Part shown: one piece after another, positions 11,521 through 22,280 of the stretch
Layout: every line of letters begins with the position of its first letter
How positions within the stretch are numbered: the stretch's first letter is position 1
Assembly (NCBI GenBank): GCA_029204045.2
Contig: CM055071.1
Coordinates: forward strand, 24,351,693 to 24,415,692
Length of the DNA: 64,000 nucleotides
Direction: 5' to 3'
Origin: Tillandsia leiboldiana
Lineage: Eukaryota > Streptophyta > Magnoliopsida > Poales > Bromeliaceae
Made by a program: the position numbers and the translations under genes
The notes under the pieces: model-generated
Database searches by the model: none
What the model saw: only the letters and a program-made list of their open reading frames with translations
What the model was told of the DNA's origin: nothing

Positions 11521-12333
11521 ATGATTTTATTTCTGTTAGCCGAGTTGAGTATTTCGTTACCGCTGCATTCTTATGCATTATTGTAGAGCATCTGCATCAG
11601 CATCTTTGCATGGGTATGGGTTAGGAATTTCTGCTACATGTTTAGGCAATTGGATTCTTCCCAGTATCCTATGAGTGGAGGAGGATTGCGGTGCATGATC
11701 AGTGCAGTTGAGACTTGGGACTTCACCTGCTGATGTGGCGATTCAAGGACAGCTCCAGGACTTGGATTGAGCACACAGGTTGGACTGGTTGGTGCGGTGC
11801 CGTGCTACGACTGATAATGGAATGAGAGCAGTTACCCTTCTACGAGTTGGATTGGAGGAGTTCTTTTTCTCGGGTTGCCGGCGTATCCTTTCAGCAGCAT
11901 GGGCTTCAGCGACTGTGGACAGACGCCGCCTCGGGAGCAGTTGTGATGTTTAGGACTAGAGGTTGTGTCCTTAGGAGTCTCGGTTAGTGGTAGCTTTCGT
12001 TTTTGTAGCCACAGCAGGAACGACACCAACACTTCTCTCCCTTTTCTCGCCTTTGTACTGAAATTTACGAACAGGACGAAAACTTCGAAAGATTGCTCCA
12101 GAAATGGAGACAGTGCCCGAACCTGTTCTTGTTTGATTGGGGCGAAGGCACTGATCTTTCAAAATTTTTGGACTTTTCGCTAATTTCAGCTGTTTTCTAA
12201 ATCGAGGGTTGGAGTTGATGACTTTCCTGCTGGTGGAGCCGTACCTTTCTTGTTAGTTTAGTGTTTGCGTTCCTTGATTGTTTTAGTTTTGTGGTTGTGG
12301 TGTGTTTTTGTTTCGGGGACGAAACTTCCTTTT
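11521..12333 (+). other. Gy-H interior remnant without pol
   Basis: Between gag and the polypurine tract only ~0.8 kb remains, so RT, RNase H and integrase are deleted. The first ~100 bp look like a broken protease start. Around 12124 a GTTCTTGTTTGAT motif appears that recurs inside the adjacent LTR (14838, 15141, 15281). No ORF is acceptable. Confidence 0.6.
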
Positions 12334-12345
12334 AGTGGGGGAGGA
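12334..12345 (+). promoter_or_regulatory. Polypurine tract of Gy-H
   Basis: AGTGGGGGAGGA lies immediately before LTR start TGTGGTGACC, preceded by the GGGGACGAAACTTCC phrase usual before plant gypsy 3' LTRs. The same tract precedes the LTR at 26959. Confidence 0.85.
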
Positions 12346-12670
12346 TGTGGTGACCCTGATTCCCGTGTTGCTTCTCCCATGAACCGTGGTGTAGAACACC
12401 TAGTGTTGGTGTATCTGGCCCATAGTGCATCAAAGGGATGCCACAAATGGACCCTGTGTGATATCCACAGCTGGATTGGCCTTCGGCTGCATTTGCCGAA
12501 TTTTCAAAATTATTTTAGGCCAAACAGAGGTTGGATTTGTATTCAGCGCGGAAAAACGCTTGAAAACGGCAATTTGCTTGTTTGATTCTGAGTCCGGATG
12601 CCCAAAAACGGACTCCCGGAAGTTTTCGCTAAATTTCGGTGCATGGGAGGGGTCGTGGACCGCCGGCTGC

Positions 12671-12940
12671 CACGTGGCGGCTTGTGATTGGCCGGTCCGC
12701 AGCATTCGATCCACGGAGGGGCGCGGCTGGGTGCACAGACCGGGCGCATGGACACGTGGCGCCGCCTGATTGGCGGGCTCGTGATGCGCGGTCTACTGGG
12801 AGGCGCGGCGGTGCAAGGACCAAGGCGGGTGGACACGTGGCAGTCCCCGATTGGTCGGTGCACGCGGCGCGGTCCACGGAACCCGAATTTGGGTGCGTGG
12901 ACCGGGTGCATGGGACACGTGTCAACATGTCATTGGTCGG
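12671..12940 (+). promoter_or_regulatory. U3 array of G-box plus CCAAT modules, ~82-bp spacing
   Basis: CACGTG occurs at 12671, 12753, 12834 and 12916, spaced 82, 81 and 82 bp. Each is followed about 10 bp later by ATTGG (reverse CCAAT). Similar modules occur in the solo LTR at 47891, 47972 (CGCGTG) and 48051. CACGTGGC is the core of plant bZIP/ABA-type sites; function here is inferred. Confidence 0.6.
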
Positions 12941-13338
12941 CTCACCGAGTGCGGCGCGGGACCCCGCCTCGGGGCGCGTGCGCGGCAGGCGCCGCCTGCC
13001 CGCTCGTGCGACCGCGACAGTGGCAGGGACGCGTGTCGCCCTGTCACTGGCGGGTGCCACCTACCCGCTTTGACCAGGGAGGTGCCACGCGTCGACAGCC
13101 CATGCGCCCCGCACAGCTGTTCGCTGTGCGGGACGCGTGTCGGACAGCGTGACGCGCGACGTGGCCGCAGCTGGGAGGTTCCGCCCGCTACCGCCTGTTG
13201 GTCGGGCTACGTGGAGGCCTTGGGCCGTTTCGGGCGCGCACAGTGTTGGGCCGGGCCCAACACTGTAGCAGCCCGAAAATTTCCGGCGCCCGAAAGTTGG
13301 GACACGCCCGGTATTTTCTCAATTGTTTTTCTGCGGCC

Positions 13339-13347
13339 TATAAATAG
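13339..13347 (+). promoter_or_regulatory. TATA box of Gy-F 5' LTR
   Basis: TATAAATAG follows the GC-rich U3. The distance to the first conserved donor (267 bp) is close to that in the other LTRs (259-271). Confidence 0.75.
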
Positions 13348-14038
13348 CCCGAGCTCCCTTCCTCTTCTTTTTTTTCTCATTTCCGAGCTTCAAACCGACA
13401 GGAGTTCTTCACCAAAGTGGATCCTCACGCAGTGTAGCTTCGATCTGCAGAGTTTGGGGATTTTTCGGGGCACGCTTATCGAGATTTCCATTTTCTTGGC
13501 GCGTCACGATGCTCTTTCTTCGGTGTTTCTTCCGTCGCGTTTCGGTGCACGAGCTCCCTCGGCCTACTCCGACCATCTTTTCGAGCGATTTCTTTGCCGT
13601 TGGATTCGCGACAGGTAAGGCTACGATTTTGGTTTTCTACATTTCCTGGTTTCGCGCTTTTCGAGGAGTTCTTCCATGCTCACTGAGGACCTTGTTTGCT
13701 GTGTGGATTTTTTAGGACAGCGGATTGATGGAATTTTATCTTCGCGCTCGGACATCGGATTGAGACGCTCTTATAGACTTTTTTCATCTACTCGACGCGA
13801 GGATCATCGTGGTATTTTTCTTGGAATTTTTGGAGACCTTCCCGAAGGTATACACTTTTCCTTTTATCTGTACAAGAGTTTACAGTTGCATGGTTTTGGG
13901 ATTTTGCGCACCGATACTGTGGAATTTGTAACTTGGCCTACGGTGCTCATAATTGGGCGTGCAGGTACTTGTTTCGAAGCTATTGACACGAAGATCGCAG
14001 GTATATTTTATTTGGAATTTTTCGAGCACATTCAGCAG
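13348..14038 (+). other. Candidate leader exons 1-3, Gy-F 5' LTR
   Basis: Donor GACAG|GTAAGG at 13614/13615, acceptor GGACAG| at 13720, donor CGAAG|GTAT at 13847/13848, acceptor GTGCAG| at 13964, donor CAGCAG|GTGG at 14038/14039. Intron 1 is 106 bp, intron 2 117 bp, exon 2 127 nt, exon 3 74 nt. With the solo LTR removed, intron 3 is about 2.2 kb, ending at TTTTGCAG| (19721). Confidence 0.55.
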
Positions 14039-16595
14039 GTGGAATAATCGCATCTTTGCGGCTGAATTTTTAGTGTTGTATTTCTTAGCAGATTTTGGGA
14101 TTAAAGTATAACTGTAGCCTTATGTTGTACCCAGGAGGGATTGTGGACTGTGCTGGACCTGTTGGACATAGAGTTGTTATTTTCCTGGTTTTCTCGGCTG
14201 TACGACTCCGGACAGTTAGCATCTTCAGGTGGGTGGCTTTGCTTTCAGGATCTATGGACTGTGCTCTAATTCTATTGATATAGAATCATGCATGATAGTG
14301 ATTGGACTTGGGTAGCATGCTAGAGTGTAGGAATTGTTGTTCCTAGTATTATCTGTCGATCTTGTGATCTTTTACTTCCTTCTATCTGTTAAATTATGTT
14401 ATCTTGGAACCTGACCTAGCACCCCCGTCATATATTGCATGTGTAACCAGACCAGTAGAAAACCCTCACTTGGGCTAGGGTTATTTATGTTTAGACATCC
14501 ACACTTTATGCTTCATTCCTGGACTTAGTGTTATCCTCGCCCGGGTAGTGGGCCGAGCGGTCGGGACTTCTTTTTAGTGTGGGATGCATTCGCACTCGTG
14601 CTTGGGAGCAGAGTGGAGTCTGGTAGATGTAGTGGATTGTTTGTATGTACCGGGAACCGTTTGGGGTAAACGGTGGTCCCGGGAGGTCTTGCTTTCTCCT
14701 TTTTGGGATGTCGCCACTGTGTCAGTGGTATTAGTTTACTAGTGTTAGCCGAACCTAGAACCCAGAACCCTTTTCGACATACACATGATTTTAGTCTACC
14801 ATTGTTTTCTTCCAAGCATCGAAGGGCCGCTGGAGTCTATTCTTGTTTGATTTGGACAAAGGCATCAGCCTTTCGGGGTTTGGGTAAAACACTTGTTTTC
14901 TAACTGTTTTCTAAAAAAAACTAAAAATTATTAAAAATAGATTTCTTCTCAAAACAAGATAGCTTTTCAAAAAGGGTACTACTTTTAATTCTCACCCCGT
15001 ATGGGTTGAGTGAAAATAGTTTCTATAACAAATGTCACATCTTTCCTGTAAACCTCCCCACTCGAAAGGATTCGAGTGGTCTGGGTTCTAGGGGCCGTTC
15101 CTTTGTCGGGACGAAAGCCACGGGGGCCGAGCCTGGAACCTGTTCTTGTTTGATAGGGTTGTAGGTGTAGGTCTCCCGGGACTTTCGGGCCCTATTGGTG
15201 TGTTCCGCGTGTTGTACTGTGTTTGTTGCTTTCCCGAACTATAAGGGGATCGGAAACTTCGATAGGCGGAGCCTAGAGTCTGTTCTTGTTTGATAGGGTT
15301 CTTAGCACCGGTCTATCGGGTTTCCGAACCCTTATGGTGTCGTTCTTTCCTGTGAGTCTAGTGTTCTGTTGTGGGAGCCGTCTGGTGGACGGTGGCCCCG
15401 GCTGTGAGGTCCCGGAATCCCCCGCGTAGGGTTGCTGGTTGTTGGGCAGCTTTTGGTCGCTGTTAGGGGTGTTGGTGCACGTGTTGGGGGCCCAGAAATG
15501 GATTTGTGATGCAATTTGGGATTTGCTTGCATCACTGGAGGCCTGCGTGGGTTGCGCGCAATTTGGACACAAGTGGTGGACTTCGGGCTTAATTTGAGAC
15601 CCCGTGGGAAGTTGGAGGACCCGTCGGGTGTTTAGAAGTGATTCCGCGCGATTCAGATGTCAAAATTAGACTCCGGGTGAAGTCCGGATAAAAGTTTACC
15701 TCTCCGGTCGCCTTCGGGAATTTTTAGAGTTGGAATTTGGCAAATCGGACTTTAAAAATGGTCCCGGCGCAAAAATCGGATCGAGTGGGCATTCGGCAAA
15801 TTTTCGGGTGAGAATTTGGAGAAATGGACATCGTTTTTGGATTCAGCGCGCGAAATCGCTAAGAATGGACTATTTACTTGTTGGTTTTGGAGCCCTGTTG
15901 ACGTGCGCGTTTTTCGAGGCATCGCGGCACGTTTTTCGAGGTGGCGTGTCGATCCCGAAGCAGCTTTTGGCGGCACGGATCCCGAGGGCGCGGCAGGCGT
16001 ACGGTCGCGACAGGGGGCACGCAGGTGCGCGGCGCGGAATGCGCAGGGGCCGCCACGTGGCGGCCCCCCGTTGGCGCCCGCGCGGGCGCGGGGGCACGCG
16101 CGCCCGTGTAACGGGCGCGTGTCCCGTGCCTGCGCGTGGTGCGGTGCAACGCGCCCGTGTGGCGGGCGCGTTGCCGCGCGCCACGTGGCGCCCGGGCGCG
16201 TGCGTGAACCCGGCGCACGCGCCCGGCTGTGGACCGCCCGGTTTGGGGCTCCCTGGTTGGCCCGAGCCGTGGACCGGGGCCGTGCACCGGCCCCGTGGAC
16301 CACTTTCTCTCCCCCTCATTTTCTTCTTCTTCTTCCTCCCCGCACCGCCATCTTTCTCCTTTCTTTCTTTCTTCTCCACCCGAGAGCGAGAGGGAGTGAG
16401 GGAGGGGGGTTGCGTGAGGTGCGGCGGCGCGTCGTGGACCTCGTTTTGCGTGCGAGGTCGCCCGGCGGAGCGTTTCGGCGACGGCGGCGCAAACGGGTAG
16501 GTCCCGGGCGTTGGTTTTTCTGTATTTTTGTACAGTTTTTGGAGCGTTCTTTTAGACTGTAACTGACCCTCTTGCTCTTTTCTGTGTTGGGCACC

Positions 16596-17030
16596 GTGCA
16601 CCGTTTTGCGTGCGGACTCCGGCACCGTGCACCGTTTTGCGTGCGGACTCCGTTTTGCGTGCGGATCCTGGCACCGCGCACCTTTTTGCGTGCGGACTCC
16701 GTTTTGCGTGCGGATCCTGGCACCGCGCACCGTTTTGCATGCGGACTCCGGCACCGTGCACCGTTTTGCGTGCGAACTCTGGCACCGTGCACCGTTTTGC
16801 GTGCGGACTCCATTTTGCGTGCTGATCCTGGCATCGCGCACCGTTTTGCGTGCGGACTCCGGCACCGTGCATCGTTTTGCGTGCGGACTCTGTTTTGCGT
16901 GCGGATCCTGGCACCGTGCACCGTTTTGCGTGCGGACTTCGGCAGCGGACATCGTTTTGCGTGCGAACTCCGTTTGGCGTGCGGATTTCGGCACCGTGCT
17001 TCGTTTTGCGTGCGGATCGCGTCGAGGCCA
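16596..17030 (+). repeat. GC-rich minisatellite, 31-bp and 18-bp units
   Basis: Units of the type GCACCGTGCACCGTTTTGCG + TGCGGACTCCG (31 bp) alternate with GTTTTGCGTGCGGATCCT (18 bp), giving 49-bp composite units. The repeat lacks stop codons in several frames on both strands, which explains the overlapping long ORFs here (for example 17087-15870, minus). These are not accepted as genes. Confidence 0.9.
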
Positions 17031-18794
17031 ATTGCAAGTGTCTATGAGCAATTGGTGGCAAATCGATGTGGGTGGCCTTATCTCCAAGTTTTATGGACTG
17101 TACAGTATTTCTACTGATGTAGGACTATGCATGATAGTTTATTTCATTGTGTAGTATGCTAGATTGTAGGAATTGTTATTCCTTTTATTATCTGTTAATA
17201 TAGTTATTTTGGAACTTGACCTAGCACCCCCGTCATATGTTGTATGTGTAACCAGACTAGTAGAAAACCCTCACTTGGGCTAGGGTTATTTATGCTTAGA
17301 CATCCACACTGTACCTTCATCCCTGGACATAGTGTTTTCTCGCCCGGGTAGTGGGCCGAGAGGTCGGGACTTGCTTTTAGTGTGGGATGCTTTTACACTC
17401 TTGCCTGGGAGCAGAGTGGAGTCTGGTAGTTGTGCTGGGTTGCTTATCTGTGCCGGGAGCCGTTTGGGTAAACGGTAGTCCCGGGAGGTCTTGTTTCCCT
17501 GTTGTGCCGTCGTGGAGGGAGTCGTTGCGCAGACGGCAGTCCCGGGCCGTCGAGTATCTTCCGGTCCGTCTTGTTGGGAACCGTTGGGGTTGACGGTGGT
17601 CCCAGGTCGTTGAGTGTTGTCCGACCTGTTTTGTTACCCTGAGTTGTGGGTCATTCTTGGCTGTGGAGTATCTCCAGCCAGTGAGCCTTGTGCTGCGAGC
17701 CGTTGGAGAGGCTAGTGTCTCGTGTTTCGAGTTAGCCGAGCAGCTGAGTCGTCGAGAGTGCTCCGACTGTTGTGCGAGGTATTTGGGGATCTTGAGCCCT
17801 ACCGTTCTGAGAGTGAGCGTGGATTTTGACTAGCCTGCATATGCCAATGTTTGATACTCTATGCCGCGCCGTTCTACTCAGTTGGAGTAGCGTCCTGAGA
17901 TGCCGCTGTGGATACGATGGTTGGCCTGTTGAGGCAGTTTTCCGCAGTTGAGGCAACGATGGGCCTGTTGAGGCAGTTTTGCGCGAGGGATGAGTTAGTA
18001 GGACAGGACGCCCCACGTAAATCCCGTCCTCATGTGGATGTGTGGTAGTGGGCAGGAGCGTTCCTAGTCGACGGGCGCAAGCTTGACTGGACCTTTGAGG
18101 TAGTCAGTTCGTTTGGATCGATTGAGCACCTTGGGTGCGAGTGGTCTCTTTTACTTTCATCTGTTCCACTTTTGAGTGTCTAGATAGAGGCATGGTAGCT
18201 GTAGAGTAGCTTCCAGCTTTTCTTTCAGATTTCTTTGCCTGTTATCTTTTGCCTCTAGTAGACTCAGTGGGCAGACCGTTGGGCTTGTTGACGGTACCCA
18301 CTGAGAACTACTGTGGGAAGTAGTTCTCACACCCGTCGTGGTGTCTGTTTCCCCAGGAACTTCTCCTCATGTTCCTGTTGCTCCAGTTGCTGATCCTTCT
18401 GACCGAGGCGAGGGAGTCGCGAGCTAGTTCCCTACCCGTCATTGGAGTGTAGCGGTACCCCTTCAGAGGAGAGCTTCAGTAGATTAGTTTTCTTCTTTTT
18501 CCTCTGTTGAGAGACCTTTGTTGTAAGGTATAGAGTTGTACTTTATTTTACAGTTTGAGAGACTGTTGTAGTGAGGATATTCTTGTATCGAGAGTCTGTA
18601 CACTGATGTATTCATTGGAGATACCTCCCTTTTGAGTTTTGTATCAGAGGACTTTGTATATGATAGTAATTGGGGAGATGGATATTGTATTATTTTCAGT
18701 TGTACAGTGTTTGGACTTCAGTTTTAGTAGTCTACTTTCAGCTCTCTGATATCTGTATACTGTAGTTGATTCTTTCTGCAGGTTAGACGCTTCG

Positions 18795-18818
18795 TCTGTA
18801 CGGCAGTTTCCATACAGA
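18795..18818 (+). other. U5 stem-loop in the 15403-18870 solo LTR
   Basis: TCTGTA pairs with TACAGA, and after one mismatch GG pairs with CC. It sits directly after the acceptor TTTCTGCAG| and before GGCGGATCTGTTGGC. Confidence 0.55.
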
Positions 18819-18875
18819 TGGCGGATCTGTTGGCGAGCCCGGGTGGCAGTTTCCACCCCGGGGTGTGACACCGGC

Positions 18876-19809
18876 TGTGTGGTTTTCTTGCCTGTGAGTG
18901 AGCGTTGGTGTTGTTAGTCGATCTTGTTTATCGTGGTTTGGACTATAGCCTGCATGAGCCATATTGAGCTCGACAGAGATACGCGGATACTTTCCTCGGT
19001 GGGGTCGCGCCCCTCGAGTGCCACTCCGGAGTTGGGCCTGTTACTTGCTATCGCGACTTGTCGACGCCGTCCCTCTGACTGGGCTAGTTAGTGGCAGTTA
19101 CGGACACCCTACGGTAGACCCGTCCTGTTGAGGATGTGCGGCAGTAGGTGGGCGCAGGTTTGGCTGGACCCTTTGCGGCAGTCAGTGTAGATTGGGTGAC
19201 TGTACTGTGTGTGTTAGTAGATGCATCATGTTTCCATCTGTTTTATTTTCTTGAGCATCTAGATAGAGGCATAGTAGCTGTAGAGTCATTTTTCCAGCCC
19301 CTTTCATTTCAGTTTTATATTGTTACTTTATGCCTCTAATAGACTTAGTGGGCAGACCGTCGGGCTTGTTGGCGGCACCCACTGAGAACTACTTGGGACG
19401 TAGTTCTCACACCCGTCGTGGTGTCTTTTCCCACAGGGACTCCTACTCCTATTCCTGCTGCTCCTGTTGCTGCTTCTTCTGATCGAGGTAAGGGAGTCGC
19501 GAGATAGTTCCCTACCAGTCATCGTCCAGAGAGTAGCTGTACCCCTTACTTTTTGTGAGTTCATGTTGAGAGACTTTGTAATGAGGTATAGAGTTGTACT
19601 TTTATTTTACTGTTTGAGAGATTTATGTACTTTTGGTGAGGGCTTTGTGTTGTATATTTTCTTCTTTTTAGCAGTTTACTTTCAGCTCTGATATCTGTAT
19701 AGCATAGTTGATCTTTTGCAGGTTAGTCGCTTCGTCTATACGGGGCTTCCCGTATGGGCGGCGGATCTGTTGGCGAGCCCGGGTTGCAGTTTCGACGCCG
19801 GGGCGTGAC
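18876..19809 (+). repeat. Gy-F 5' LTR, second part
   Basis: Continues the LTR after the solo-LTR insertion. It ends CCGGGGCGTGAC at 19809, where the terminal CA and the following primer site are lost. It holds the acceptor TTTTGCAG| (19721) and the stem-loop 19737-19756. Confidence 0.8.
19737..19756 (+). other. U5 stem-loop in Gy-F 5' LTR
   Basis: ATACGGG pairs with CCCGTAT around a GCTT loop, extended by a T-G pair. Same position as the differently composed stems in the other LTRs. Confidence 0.7.
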
Positions 19810-20560
19810 CGTGTAGCCCCCTCTGTGCCAATGGTTAGTGCCAAGGCACCGAGGCGGGGTGGATAGCTGACAGCTGATGAGCTGTGGGACATCATGGATC
19901 GATGGAGCCAGTTCTGGCAGATGAACCACCCCGGCTCGTCAGATTGAGTTGGAGCCTTTGGAGGCAGAGTCGTGGTTAGTGGTGATGGAGTGATCAATTG
20001 AGAGCCTCACTGTGCTAGAGAGTTTTTGCAGTTGTTGAACTGCGCGCTCCAGGTTCGAGGGACGAGGCGCATAGGATATGTGAGACTGGGAGTGGATTGC
20101 GCCAGAATACCTTTCAGTTTATTCAGTCCCTCCATTATAGGTTCGACGCCTCGTTGGAGTAGGCGTTGTGTTTGGAGCGTGGCGCTGCAGTTCCTTTGGA
20201 TAGGGATCTACCGCCAGAGGCGAGTTTTGGATATTGGTGCTTGGCGCCGGGTGATGGAGGATAGATCGGCCGGCAGAGGCGTTTCTGATTTCTTTTTTTT
20301 CCTGGATAACTAGTTCCTGAAATGCCAGAGATCGGGCGGACCCCGATGGCAGCATCAGCATCTATATCAGAGTGGAGCAGCGGTAGCGCGGATTTATTAT
20401 CTGCGGAGGACCTTATTCGTCGCTTCAGTGTGAGCAGGGACAGAGGTCGTGCTCCCTTTGTGATTGGTCTAGAAATTTTCTGGCAGACTGAGCGACAACC
20501 GCTTGCATTGTGTGGATGAGTTGTGCCGCCTGGTTGGAAGGCGCCACGGCAGTATATCGG
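19810..20560 (+). pseudogene. Decayed gag of Gy-F
   Basis: Reads PKAPRRGGWLTADELWDIMD, then QFWQMNHPGSSD, then SRDEAHRICETGSGLRQNTF and DASLE*ALCLERGAAVPLD. These match Gy-1 gag traces, including the same derived run VPLDRDLPPE/G that replaces the functional sequence of Gy-H. The zinc-knuckle region is eroded (around 20400-20460 only GRAPFVIG remains of GRCFLCG). Several stops and frame shifts. Not functional. Confidence 0.7.
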
Positions 20561-20830
20561 GTTGTTGCAGGTGTGATTTCATCACAGCAGTCGGAGTTAG
20601 TGCACTTCGCATTCCGGCCTGGACTAGATGCAGAGTTGTTACCACGTGCACTAGAGGTACAGGTTAATGTTGGTGTTGTGCATGTGGAGGAGGCTTGTGG
20701 ATCATGTCTAGTGCGGTTGGGGCCGCGAGTTATGCCGGCAGACTTATTGGTATTGGTAGTAGTTCAGTGTTTTGACCCAGTGCTTGGGATTGGTTAGCAC
20801 AGTACCACCGGATGGTCGAGCGCAGAGAGA
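20560..20830 (+). pseudogene. Decayed protease region of Gy-F
   Basis: The plus strand reads MPADLLVLVVVQCFDPVLG (20731-20790), then LAQYHRMVERRER. This resembles the gypsy protease end and the start of the RT linker (FDVILGMDWLARYHAVVDCRER). The DTGA active site is not visible. Confidence 0.55.
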
Positions 20831-21950
20831 GATGACTATGACTTTTGCGAGGCAGATAAAAGAAGGTTTGGTTTTTGAGACTGTTAGAGCACACCGGTTA
20901 CAGCGACAGTGTGAGAGGTGCCTACGGCGGCACCGGGACTAAAGGATATTCCTATCGCTCGCGAGATCCCGGGTGTGAGTCCACTGGAGCCAATGATTAT
21001 GCCGCTGAATAGGGAGAATGAGATTGCGATTGACGTGGTTCTGGAAACCACGCCAACCTCAATAGCACCTCATTGGATATCAATTGTGGAGCTGAGAGAG
21101 TTGATGGCACAGGTGCAGGGATTTGAGGGATCGAGAGTCTGTTTGACCTAGTGCCACGCCGTTGATATACGGTGGTGTTGCCACGTCGTTGATCTACGAT
21201 AGTGAGGTTTTACTGTGGTTTGAGCGCAGGCAGGCCTGGATATTATTTAGGACCTTTTGATGGAGTTATACTCCGGCAGTTGTTTGTTTGTGATGCGTGT
21301 ACCTGTTTGGAATCATACAGCTGAGTATTTCGTCAAGATGGTGTTCAGGACACGGTAGGGGCATTATGAGTGTAGTAAGGCCAGATGGAATGACTAATGC
21401 CCCGTCGCCTTTAAGATTGAGGAATTCTGGTTCCAGCTGGACTTGAACGGATTGATAACGGTATTCTCCAGGGATATTTTGATTATACCCCCCCCCCCCC
21501 CTTCATGTGTGATTTAGAGCTTGTGGAGCACTTGTCGATGGTATGATAAGGTCTGTGAGGAAAAAGCTTTATGCCAAGTTGTTGTGGTACAAGTTTTAGT
21601 TTCGAGAGCATATCTTCTTGGATTACATATTTTAGCCGTAGGGGCGGCGGTGGAAATCCGGTCAAGATGGATGCTATTTGAGATTGGCCGAGACTGACAT
21701 CTATCGTTGAGACGAGAAGCTTCCTGGACTGGGCAGTGCCAGCAGACCTGGACGAATGGATAATCAGACTGATATCAGCGCCGATTTTAGCATCTCCAGT
21801 GATGGGAGACGGATTCACGGGATACAGTGATGCCTCCCATAGTGGCTATAGAGTTACAGTTGGATTATTGTTGAGCATCCAGTATCACCCCGACAGGGCC
21901 ACGGTGGTGGCGGATACCTGGAGCTGGAGAGCTATTTGGGGTTGAGTTTA
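20830..21950 (+). pseudogene. Decayed RT and RNase H of Gy-F
   Basis: In order: LKDIPIAREIPGVSP ... NEIAIDVVLETTPTSIAP ... ISIVELRELMAQ (20940-21110), the RT N-terminal region. Then CDLELVEHLSMV (about 21510) and ITYFSRRGGGG and WPRLTSIVETRSFL (21620-21730), matching ...EHLRxVL...FLGHVVS...WPxPTSVTEIRSFLGL. Then GYSDASHSGYRV (21810-21850) and YHPDRATVVADTW (21880-21920), the RNase H start and end. The YxDD box is replaced by a 14-base C run at 21488-21501. Multiple stops. Confidence 0.75.
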
Positions 21951-22280
21951 ATGATTCCACAGCTGGCGCTGTGTGGGATCATTATGGTGTACCGGGTTGG
22001 AGGTTGTGTCCCTGTGGGTCCCTTTTGACGGTAGACTGCGGTAAAGCAGTCCATGCGGATGGTCATGATCCGAGAGTGATTGAGCGAGGACCCTAGCCGA
22101 TTAGGGCTTCCTTTCTTTGGATGACCATATGGGTATGTTTCGGATCACCTGGTTGAGCTGGCACCAGGGAGCGGTTTTGGTGGGTGCTACACTGGTTGTT
22201 CTTTCGTTTCCCCCAGCCTTTTGTTGGAGCTCTTGATGGTTCTTCCACGTCTCAGCTCAGGAGTGTTAGGCTTGTGGATT
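21950..22280 (+). other. Gy-F interior, integrase core missing
   Basis: No integrase DDE motif found. The interval between RNase H and the integrase tail is only ~330 bp, so the core is deleted or unrecognisable. Confidence 0.5.

Larger units (their letters stand above)
12346..15402 (+). repeat. Gy-F 5' LTR, first part
   Basis: Starts TGTGGTGACCC. The U3 has a GC-rich block with an ~82-bp repeat (12671-12940). TATA is at 13339. Exon 1 ends at 13614, exon 2 is 13721-13847 and exon 3 is 13965-14038. The later part holds the conserved TGACCTAGCACCCCCGTCA tract (about 14409) and repeated GTTCTTGTTTGAT motifs. It is interrupted at 15402 by a solo LTR; the CCGGC next to the break is the target duplication. 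Confidence 0.85.
15403..18870 (+). mobile_element. Gypsy solo LTR, 3468 bp, TSD CCGGC
   Basis: Begins TGTGAGGTCCCGGAATCCC and ends CCCCGGGGTGTGACA. Identical 5-bp CCGGC flanks (15398-15402 and 18871-18875) show an insertion into the Gy-F 5' LTR followed by LTR-LTR recombination. It shares the promoter-proximal start (15540-15900) and the 3' half (17090-18870) with the other LTRs. Its GC-rich U3 differs, and a minisatellite (16596-17030) stands where candidate exons 2 and 3 are in the others. No TATA box was seen. A donor-like ACGG|GTAGGT is near 16498. Confidence 0.9.

Noticed and set aside
12265..13618. Plus-strand ORFs of 106-255 codons
   Set aside because: Inside the Gy-F LTR U3; they overlap each other in different frames and have no motif.
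15870..17087. 405-codon minus-strand ORF and overlapping repeat ORFs on both strands
   Set aside because: Produced by a stop-free minisatellite and GC-rich LTR; open in several frames at once.
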